NCBI GenBank assembly: GCA_964372275.1
Contig: CAYJRR010000107.1
Coordinates: 1-15,571, forward strand
Length of the DNA: 15,571 nucleotides
Reading direction: 5' to 3'
Origin: CAYJRR01 sp964372275 [NCBI: uncultured bacterium]
Lineage (GTDB): Bacteria; CAYJRR01
Part shown: piece after piece, positions 1 through 5,764 of the stretch
Layout of the letters: the number at the start of each line of letters is the position of its first letter
Numbering within the stretch: position 1 is the stretch's first letter
Notes under the pieces: model-generated
What the model was told of the DNA's origin: nothing
The model's input: the letters and a program-made list of their open reading frames with translations, nothing else
Databases searched by the model: none
Position numbers and translations under genes: made by a program

Positions 1-643
1 ACTCCTTGAGCGTCTCCCGGTCGACCTCGGCGATCGTGATCTCCAGCATCACCTGCTGGACGCCGGCCACCTGGATCATGTTCACCACGTTGGCCGAGCG
101 CCCGCGCTCGCCGCCCGCCGCGCCTGGCGGACCTTCGGCGTCGTCCCCGCGCGCCGCGCGCCGGCGGGGGGACGGACCTCTCCCTTCGTCGGCGGAGACC
201 CCGGCGATGCTTTCGGCGATCGCCTGCGCCTGCTCCGACTGGCGCGCGTCGTCGACCTCTCCCGACAGCACCGCCAGCTCCCCCGCCGCCGAGACGCGGA
301 TCGTGTTCTTGGGGAGCAGCTCGTCGATGCGCCGCTTGATCAGCTCGATGTCGGGGGAGACGGAGACCGAATAGAAGCGGGTCTCGCCGTTGGTGAACCA
401 GAGGATGAGGTTTGTCGATCCGATGCGGTTGCCGTTGACCAACAGCTGCCGCGGCGACACCACCACCACGTTGGCGATCTCGGGGTTGGTGACGCTGGTG
501 CGCTTGAGCTCCGCCGGCACGTCGAGGAGCACCGACTTGTCGCGGATCACCTCCAGCACCCGGGTCGCGTCCGGCCGAGGCTGGACCTCTCCCGCGGGCG
601 GGGCGGCGAGGGTCGTCAGCAGCGCGAAGAGGGGGGCGATCAC
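1..643 (-). CDS. cpaC: CpaC/RcpA secretin of Tad pilus, N-terminal part (runs off left edge)
   Basis: This is the N-terminal 214 codons of the outer-membrane secretin through which a Tad/Flp pilus leaves the cell. The GTG start at 643-641 overlaps the cpaB stop as GTGA, which fits translational coupling. The first ~18 residues form a signal peptide (IAPLFALLTTLAAPPA). Residues 35-82 match the pilus-assembly N-terminal domain of CpaC/RcpA (KSVLLDVPAELKR, NPEIANVVVVSPRQLLVNG, STNLILW). Residues 95-150 look like a BON-type domain (IRVSAAGELAVLSGEV). Residues 196-214 (VQQVMLEITIAEVDRETLK) are the conserved entry to the secretin core, which lies outside the window. An Arg/Gly/Pro-rich stretch at about residues 151-183 sits between BON and core and looks like a disordered insertion. 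The family assignment is firm; the rest of the gene is unseen. Confidence 0.9.
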   Translation of the reverse strand, partial: MIAPLFALLTTLAAPPAGEVQPRPDATRVLEVIRDKSVLLDVPAELKRTSVTNPEIANVVVVSPRQLLVNGNRIGSTNLILWFTNGETRFYSVSVSPDIELIKRRIDELLPKNTIRVSAAGELAVLSGEVDDARQSEQAQAIAESIAGVSADEGRGPSPRRRAARGDDAEGPPGAAGGERGRSANVVNMIQVAGVQQVMLEITIAEVDRETLKE

Positions 644-1515
644 CGAACGGTCGCGGTCGAGCTCTCCGTCGCCGCCGGCACCGGTTTCGTGAATTCGACC
701 CGGGTCCGACGGTCGTTCTCGATCACGTCGACATTATCGACCAACTTCGTCGGCTTTTTCACCTCGATCGGTGCCGCGGCGGCCGGAGCCCGCTCGAGCA
801 GCTTCTGGGTATCGGTCCCCGGGGTCTCGACCGAGCCGACATCGCCGTAGGCGCGCATCGTCAGGATCAGCTTCCCCTCCACCGTCGCCAGGCCGATCCG
901 CTCGGCGTCCCCGGGCCGGACGAACAACGTCACGACGGAAGCGGGGGCGATCTTCATCCCCTCGGCAGTGAGGCTTTGGTCGACCGCCGCCACCTCCGCG
1001 TCCTGGAGGATCAGCTTCGACGACGGCGGCTCGCCGCGCTGCGACTTGAGCACCGCCACCACGTCGACCTTCGCCCCGGGGACGAGGAACCCGGCCACTC
1101 CGGAGACCTCGTCCACCTTCAACGTCATCGCCCGATAGCCTTCGGGGATGACCCCCTGGAGGCTGCCCGTCCCTCCGCGGGGCGCGAGCTTCGGCTCGAG
1201 CAGGGTCTCCCCCGCGAAGAGCCGCACCCGAGACATGCGCCCGACCGCCGTCTCTGTCTCCAGGACGGCGGTCGGGGGCACCGCTTCAGCGGGCAGCCTC
1301 AGCACCTGAATGTCGTCGGGCCCGATCCGGGTCAACGCCGGCAGATCCCGGGTCACGACGACGATCTCTTTCTTGGGTTTCGCGTCTTGGGCCTTGGCGA
1401 CCACCTCCGACGCGACGCGTTCGCGGATCCAGACCCGCGCCCCCTTGGCGGCGGCGAGGCCTACCCCCAGGGCGACGAACAGCATCATCCATCCGCGATA
1501 GTTCGTCCGGTTCAT
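640..1515 (-). CDS. cpaB: CpaB/RcpC Flp pilus assembly protein
   Basis: This 291-residue periplasmic protein, anchored by one N-terminal membrane helix (about residues 9-24, MMLFVALGVGLAAAKG), is expected to work with the CpaC secretin in Tad pilus assembly. Residues ~50-115 form the SAF/beta-clip domain (IVVVTRDLPALTRIGPDDIQ, later GRMSRVRLFAGETLLEPKL). Residues ~120-235 match the CpaB/RcpC C-terminal domain (GVIPEGYRAMTLKVDEVSGV, then FLVPGAKVDVVAVL). The C-terminal ~60 residues are less conserved and Ala/Pro-rich. The ATG at 1515 was chosen because the hydrophobic anchor follows directly and the tadE-like stop lies 2 nt upstream. The same frame is open further upstream, but that part is an Arg-rich shadow of the tadE-like gene. 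The length fits the family (about 260-320). Confidence 0.93.
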   Translation of the reverse strand: MNRTNYRGWMMLFVALGVGLAAAKGARVWIRERVASEVVAKAQDAKPKKEIVVVTRDLPALTRIGPDDIQVLRLPAEAVPPTAVLETETAVGRMSRVRLFAGETLLEPKLAPRGGTGSLQGVIPEGYRAMTLKVDEVSGVAGFLVPGAKVDVVAVLKSQRGEPPSSKLILQDAEVAAVDQSLTAEGMKIAPASVVTLFVRPGDAERIGLATVEGKLILTMRAYGDVGSVETPGTDTQKLLERAPAAAAPIEVKKPTKLVDNVDVIENDRRTRVEFTKPVPAATESSTATVR

Positions 1516-1517
1516 CG

Positions 1518-1979
1518 CTACTCTTTCATCATCTTCGCGCGACCGCGAATGGTAAACGAATAGGCGATCGCCGTCAGTTCGAACGGAACCGACGCGTCGA
1601 CCTGGATCGTGTTTCCGGAAAGGACGGTCGACGGTTCGGCGCTCACCGTCACGGTGGCCGTCGTGGCGAGGTCGGTCCCGACCAGGAAGTCGCGCACCCG
1701 GGCGTCGACGTCGGCGGAGGTCACGGGACGCGCGGCGATCGCGAGACGCCCACCCTCCCGACACGCGGCGACCAGGTTCTGCTGGATCATGTAGGCCCGC
1801 CCGAAGTCGAAGATCCCGAGGAGGAACATGACCAGGAGCGGCAGGATGAGGGCGGCCTCGACCGCCGACCCGCCGTGGTCGTCACGGTAGAGCGACCCCG
1901 GCGAGCCGAAGCCCCTGGACGAGCATCGTCCCGATCGCGATCGGCACGGCATAGGGGAGTTTGGAAAACGTCGGGTCAT
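1518..1979 (-). CDS. TadE-like pseudopilin
   Basis: This is a 153-residue TadE/TadG-type minor pilin of the Tad system. The N-terminus is basic, and a prepilin-like segment follows: GG-SAVEAALILPLLVMFLLGIFDFG at about residues 36-60. Cleavage after Gly36 would put Glu41 at +5, as in type IV prepilins. The tail (RAYMIQQNLVAACREGGRLA, then a beta-rich domain) is typical of TadE. The prepilin peptidase encoded just upstream would process it. The ATG at 1979 has a GAG-containing sequence ~8 nt upstream; an alternative ATG is at 1952. Either start lies inside cpaA, giving a 71-98 nt overlap, and no ATG, GTG or TTG exists in this frame between the cpaA stop and the membrane helix. The family is clear; the exact start and the TadE versus TadF/G naming are not. 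Confidence 0.85.
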   Translation of the reverse strand: MTRRFPNSPMPCRSRSGRCSSRGFGSPGSLYRDDHGGSAVEAALILPLLVMFLLGIFDFGRAYMIQQNLVAACREGGRLAIAARPVTSADVDARVRDFLVGTDLATTATVTVSAEPSTVLSGNTIQVDASVPFELTAIAYSFTIRGRAKMMKE

Positions 1980-2403
1980 CGGGTTTCTCGGGCGCCCCCA
2001 CGGTATGGTTCCGCCGGGTCACCAACGTCAACCACCAGCCTTCGAGCATGGGACGCAGGGTGGCGAACGCGCGGCCGCGCAACGCCAGGGCCACCAACCC
2101 CATCACGCCTCCGATCAGGGCGATCGCCACGAACGTCCGCAGCAGCTCGCCGGGACCGAGCACGGCGCCGATCCCGGCGAGGAGCTTCACGTCGCCGGCC
2201 CCCATCCCCCGGAGCAGATAGACCGGAAGGAGAAGGCCGGCGCCGGCCAACAGACCCAGGAACGAAGCCCCCAGCCCCGTCACGCCTCCGGAAAGGAGGC
2301 CGAGGAGGAGACCCGCCGCCATCATCCCGAAGGTGAGGCGGTTCGGGATGCGGCGGCGGCGGATATCGCCGGCCGCGGCGACGACCAGGCTGCCCCCCAG
2401 CAG
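1882..2403 (-). CDS. cpaA: CpaA/TadV prepilin peptidase (A24 family), non-canonical start
   Basis: This integral membrane aspartic protease removes the leader peptides of Flp and TadE-like prepilins. The GxGD catalytic motif is seen as GAGDVKLL. The N-terminal motif DIRRRRIPNRLT, which carries the first catalytic Asp of the A24 family, is encoded at about 2367-2332. The first ATG pair in frame is at 2325, downstream of that motif, so starting there would give 147 residues without the first active-site Asp. The frame is open back to a TGA at 2499-2497, but contains no ATG, GTG or TTG in between. I place the start tentatively at the CTG at 2403 (173 residues, family-like length). The first membrane helix (IVVAALLGGSLVVAAAG) suggests it may begin even a little earlier. 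A sequencing error or rare start codon is possible. The gene lies 56 nt or less downstream of flp and overlaps the tadE-like gene. Confidence 0.85.
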   Translation of the reverse strand: MLGGSLVVAAAGDIRRRRIPNRLTFGMMAAGLLLGLLSGGVTGLGASFLGLLAGAGLLLPVYLLRGMGAGDVKLLAGIGAVLGPGELLRTFVAIALIGGVMGLVALALRGRAFATLRPMLEGWWLTLVTRRNHTVGAPEKPDDPTFSKLPYAVPIAIGTMLVQGLRLAGVALP

Positions 2404-2458
2404 CGCCGCGACGACGATCTCCCGGGTTCCCGGATGTGCCGAAACGAGAGCGACCCTT

Positions 2459-2644
2459 CTAGAAGACGGCGCTGGCGATCTCGTCGCCGATGTCCTTCAG
2501 CTTGAGATCGAGCTTGGTGCCGATGTAGGTCGCGCCGGTGATGACCGCGGCCGCGATGAAGCCGACGCCGACGGCGTACTCGACCATCGACGCACCCTCG
2601 TCCTCGCGCAGAATCTTCGCCGCGATCTGGATGAGCTTCTTCAT
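2459..2644 (-). CDS. flp: Flp-type major pilin prepilin
   Basis: This is the 61-residue precursor of the Tad/Flp pilus subunit. The leader MKKLIQIAAKILREDEG ends in Gly17, where the prepilin peptidase should cut. The mature N-terminus ASMVEYAVGVGFIAAAVI shows the Glu5-Tyr6 pair diagnostic of Flp pilins, followed by a single hydrophobic helix. The length (mature ~44 residues) is normal. The Shine-Dalgarno sequence GAGAGG lies about 7 nt upstream of ATG 2644. It is the first gene of the operon and is followed by cpaA. Confidence 0.95.
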   Translation of the reverse strand: MKKLIQIAAKILREDEGASMVEYAVGVGFIAAAVITGATYIGTKLDLKLKDIGDEIASAVF

Positions 2645-2909
2645 GGTGATGCCTCTCTTCCCGTATGTGAGATTGTTTGAGTCAGCCCGCTGAACAGCAT
2701 CCGCAACGTATCACGGGAAATTCACAACCCGTTCCAACCTAGGTCGTATTTTTATTTTTGCCAGAGTGACTGGATTTGCTGGTGTTTTCTTCGGTGGGGG
2801 TGATACACCTGCCCGTTTGCGCATCGGTTGCGCGTCATAGAAATGACACGGTTGCCCCATGACTGGGACCTTTTTGTGTCAGTCCATTGACGCCCTCCGG
2901 GACCGTTCC
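2645..2909 (-). promoter_or_regulatory. Intergenic leader upstream of flp/Tad operon
   Basis: This 265-bp gene-free stretch lies between the lipoprotein gene stop and flp and must hold the operon promoter. It is visibly more AT-rich than its surroundings, with an A/T tract at about 2746-2760. A GTCAT-AGAA-ATGAC inverted repeat sits at 2834-2847, flanked by two GGTTGC direct repeats at 2826-2831 and 2850-2855. I found no convincing sigma-70 or sigma-54 consensus, so the promoter position is not assigned. Confidence 0.4.
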
Positions 2910-4784
2910 CTAGGGCTGAAAAACGGCGTCGCCGAAGCTCAAGGGGGGTTGGAGCAGGCCGAAGACGGCGTCGAAGCCGAGCGTCTCGGTGGCGAACGGC
3001 AGGAAGGTCGACCCCCCGCCCGTCAGGTCGATCACCGTGGCGCCGGTCTGAAAGACGAACTCCCCCTCGCCGTCGTCGTACCAGAGGCGGAACGACGACT
3101 GGAGCATGCGATGGTCGTTGTACAGGAGGTCGGCCGACGTCGGCGCGGTGAACGTCTCCTGCATCGGGATTCCGAGGACCGGCGAGGTCGTGTTGGCGTT
3201 GGTGATCGCCAGGGTGTGCCCGAAGCTCATCCCGTCCGCCGCCAGGAAGACGATCAAGTTGAGCAGATTCTCGAGAGAGAAGTCGTTCACCACCGCATCG
3301 AGCAGGTCGAACAGCTCCGAGAACGGCTCGTCGAGCGAGGTGACGAAGACCTTGTTCGGGTCTGTGTTGGAGACGACCAGGTCGAACGGGATCGGCGCCA
3401 CCGCCTGCCCGCCGTTCAGATCGGACAGCTTGATCGGACCGGCGATCACCGACCCGCCGCTCAGGGACACCGCGGTCAGGTTGGCCGCCGTCGGATCGGT
3501 GAAGTCGGGCGGGAAGGCCCCTTCTCCGCCGCCGCCGAGCACGAACAGCGTCGCCCCGTTGCGGGAGATCACCGCGTCCTGCGTCTTGGGACCGACGTCG
3601 ACGCGCACCGGGTCGTTGCCGTTGGTGATCTGGAGCTGCGGGTTGTGGTTGAAGATGCGGGCCTGCGGATTGAGCGCGTTGAGCACCGCCGTCTTGGTGC
3701 CGTTCGGCGAGATGGCGATATCGCAGGCGGCGATGTCGTTGGTCGGGTCGCCGGCGAACAGCGCCGATGTGTAGCCGACCAGCACCGGATCGAGCGGGAA
3801 GCGCACGTCGAAGACGTGGATCCCGAACGCGTCCCCGGCGACCAACAGCCTGGCGTCGTGCGAGACCTCGATGTCGAAGAGGGGCCCCAGACCCACGGTG
3901 AAGGAGTCATGGATCACCGGCTGCCCGTCGGCCGTGAGGTCGACGATGGTGATCGTCCCGGTGGAGAGGAAGGCGAACCGCCCGTCGTCGACGTAGGCGG
4001 TGCTGCCGTCGGGGGAGAGCTTCACCACCGAGGCGTCGCCGATGTCGAGCCGCACGCCGGTGTCGGTGATCGACTCGTCGGGGTTCACGTCGAGCACGAA
4101 CACCTGGTCGTAGCGGGCCGAGGTGACGAGCGCGAAGCGGCGCACGTCGAGATCGACGTTGAACGGCGCGTACCCCCCGGGGAAGGTGATCGACAGCGGC
4201 CGGACCCCGGCGCGCGCCGTCGGCGGGACGCGGAAGCGGAGGTTCTGCGCGTCGAGGATCTCCACCGCCGTCGCCGGGACGCCGTCGACGGTGATCGTCG
4301 GGATCAGCTGGGTGGTGAAGTTCTCCCCTTCGACCAGGATCCACTCGCCGATCACCCCGCGCTTGTCGGCCCCCGACTCGACGCCCGTGACCTGCGGCGG
4401 GATGTCCTTCACCAGCAACTGCACCTGGGCCTCGACGAAGTCGTCGGCGTTGGCGTATCCGCGGACCTTGATGGTGTAGGTGGTGTCCTGCGCGTTCTGC
4501 ACGTCGTAGGCGTGGGTGGTGACCGGCCCGTTCTGCGTCACCACCGGCGAGCCGTCGCCGAAGACGAAACGATAGGACTCGATGTTCCCCTCGGAGGCCG
4601 AGGCGTCGATCGTCACCGTCTCCCAGCGCATCGCCGGGTTGGGACTGACCGATACGAGCACCCGGATGTCGAGCGACCCGTCGTCGTCGTCCGCCCCGGC
4701 GCCGGCCTTGGACGACCCGCAGCCCGCCGCGGCGAGGGAAAGGAGTACCGAAATGAGGACGAGCAGGCGATGTTCAGTCTTCAT
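2910..4784 (-). CDS. Lipoprotein with PKD, IPT/TIG and beta-propeller-like region
   Basis: This 624-residue exported lipoprotein has no recognised gene name. The signal peptide MKTEHRLLVLISVLLSLAAA ends at a lipobox AAGC with Cys22. The +2 residue is Gly, so by the E. coli Lol rule it would go to the outer membrane. A short Asp-rich linker follows. Residues ~40-125 form a PKD-like domain (IDASASEGNIESYRFVFGDG, then ending TYTIKVRGY). Residues ~130-215 form an IPT/TIG domain (PPQVTGVESGA, ILVEGENFTTQLIPTITVDG). From ~217 to ~480, repeats such as VVKLSPDGSTAYVDDGR, FDIEVSHDARLLVAGDAFGI and DIAISPNGTKTAVLN indicate a YVTN/lactonase-like beta-propeller. No catalytic residues are evident, and the C-terminal ~140 residues are unassigned. 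ATG 4784 was chosen because the lipoprotein signal begins there; an in-frame GTG at 4793 is an alternative. Neither has a strong Shine-Dalgarno site. Confidence 0.85.
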   Translation of the reverse strand: MKTEHRLLVLISVLLSLAAAGCGSSKAGAGADDDDGSLDIRVLVSVSPNPAMRWETVTIDASASEGNIESYRFVFGDGSPVVTQNGPVTTHAYDVQNAQDTTYTIKVRGYANADDFVEAQVQLLVKDIPPQVTGVESGADKRGVIGEWILVEGENFTTQLIPTITVDGVPATAVEILDAQNLRFRVPPTARAGVRPLSITFPGGYAPFNVDLDVRRFALVTSARYDQVFVLDVNPDESITDTGVRLDIGDASVVKLSPDGSTAYVDDGRFAFLSTGTITIVDLTADGQPVIHDSFTVGLGPLFDIEVSHDARLLVAGDAFGIHVFDVRFPLDPVLVGYTSALFAGDPTNDIAACDIAISPNGTKTAVLNALNPQARIFNHNPQLQITNGNDPVRVDVGPKTQDAVISRNGATLFVLGGGGEGAFPPDFTDPTAANLTAVSLSGGSVIAGPIKLSDLNGGQAVAPIPFDLVVSNTDPNKVFVTSLDEPFSELFDLLDAVVNDFSLENLLNLIVFLAADGMSFGHTLAITNANTTSPVLGIPMQETFTAPTSADLLYNDHRMLQSSFRLWYDDGEGEFVFQTGATVIDLTGGGSTFLPFATETLGFDAVFGLLQPPLSFGDAVFQP

Positions 4785-4888
4785 AAAGGGCACGCATCAA
4801 AGGCTCGCGCCGGCCCGCTGTCAAGGCTCCGCCGAGCCGTTGCGCCCGCACTCGCAGACGCTTGAACGACCATGGGAACATTCTCCAT

Positions 4889-5572
4889 TCATTGGGCGGC
4901 GGGGGAGTACCCGACGTAGGGCCATCCGTTTGGCGCGTTCGAATGCGGGTCGTTCCCCATGTAGACGCTGTCGGCGAAACCGTCCTCGTCGTGGTCGAAG
5001 CGGGTCATTGCGATCCCGTTCTCACCGACCTTCTGGTGGTAGCCGGTCGTGAAGATCTCCTTCGCGGGTCTGCGTCCGGTCACTTCGATCCGCCAGATCT
5101 TCTGGCCGCTCCAGAAGTACGTCGTGCGCGGTCCATCGGCGGTCGGCGGGGCGCCGACCGTGACGCTCGCGATGCGCGTCGGATTCCAGAGATCCATGGC
5201 GACGAAGGTGTCCGCGAGTCCGTCGCCGTTCGTGTCGTGGTTCTTCACGACGCGCGTCTTCCACCAGAACCAGCCGTCCGGGATGCGCGTCTCGCTCAGC
5301 TCCCGCCCGGTGACCAGCCGGCCGACGTCCGCGCCGAGCATCGGATGGCGGGGCATCACGCCCACATCCACGCCGGCGGGAAGCCGGAGATCCGGCGGCG
5401 TGCTCGCGACGAAGTCCGCGGACGAGAGGAAGCTCGGCACCCACGTTCGTGCCGACGACTCGCGCGCGGCGGCCTCGCGCACGCCGTTCAGCGCGTCCGG
5501 AAGTCGCGGGTCCTCCGAGCAGACCGTCGTGACCACCGCCGCCAGCAACGTCGAACATGCGAACATTCCCAT
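4889..5572 (-). CDS. Small exported protein with two EF-hand/dockerin-like calcium loops
   Basis: This 227-residue protein is of unrecognised family. The ATG at 5572 is preceded by a near-perfect Shine-Dalgarno AAGGAGG at 5 nt spacing, which decides the start over longer forms. The N-terminus MGMFACSTLLAAVVTTVC is hydrophobic and looks like a short signal peptide; the residue before Cys18 is Val, so it is not a good lipobox. Two acidic loops match the DxDxDG pattern of EF-hand, dockerin and thrombospondin type 3 repeats: DTNGDGLAD at 113-121 and DHDEDGFAD at 193-201. They sit in similar settings (each followed by a short beta-like stretch), about 80 residues apart. The middle of the protein is Trp/Tyr-rich (WFWWKTR, TYFWSGQKIWRIEV). 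Calcium binding is inferred from the loops only. It lies 192 bp downstream of the CARDB/PPC lipoprotein gene on the same strand. Confidence 0.72.
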   Translation of the reverse strand: MGMFACSTLLAAVVTTVCSEDPRLPDALNGVREAAARESSARTWVPSFLSSADFVASTPPDLRLPAGVDVGVMPRHPMLGADVGRLVTGRELSETRIPDGWFWWKTRVVKNHDTNGDGLADTFVAMDLWNPTRIASVTVGAPPTADGPRTTYFWSGQKIWRIEVTGRRPAKEIFTTGYHQKVGENGIAMTRFDHDEDGFADSVYMGNDPHSNAPNGWPYVGYSPAAQ

Positions 5573-5732
5573 TCCCGCCTCCTTGCCGTTCCCTCGTCTT
5601 CGGGGCGGCGAAGGCGTGCAGGCGATGTGCCGATTGACTTTCGAATGTTTCCGAACGTTTGGCAGAGCGCCGTCGAGCGCCTGCCGGGGCGTTGGCCGCG
5701 CACCTGCGTAGGCGTCGTCGCCGTGGCGGGCA

Positions 5733-5751
5733 GGCGCGCCGAGCGCGCGCC
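5733..5751 (-). terminator. GC-rich stem-loop just after the CARDB/PPC lipoprotein gene
   Basis: A perfect 7-bp inverted repeat GGCGCGC / GCGCGCC (5733-5739 and 5745-5751) with a 5-nt loop begins 13 nt past the stop codon of the upstream minus-strand gene. There is no T tract after it, so it is not a standard intrinsic terminator. It may attenuate transcription or protect the 3' end. Confidence 0.35.
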
Positions 5752-5764
5752 TCCCAACCGACAC

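Noticed and set aside
1516-1764. 83-residue N-terminal extension of the cpaB frame
   Set aside because: Arg-rich, lies inside the tadE-like gene, and precedes the natural N-terminal membrane anchor beginning at ATG 1515.
2645-2760. Sigma-54 or standard sigma-70 promoter for flp
   Set aside because: Looked for GG-N10-GC and for spaced -35/-10 hexamers on the minus strand; no match good enough to report.
4825-4838. GGCTC-CGCC-GAGCC stem-loop downstream of the small calcium-loop gene
   Set aside because: Only 5 bp with no T tract, as expected by chance at this GC content.
2859-4865. Plus-strand open frame of about 670 codons opposite the PKD/IPT lipoprotein
   Set aside because: Arg/Val/Asp/Glu-rich low-complexity translation without recognisable domains. 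The minus strand has a signal peptide, lipobox and domains.
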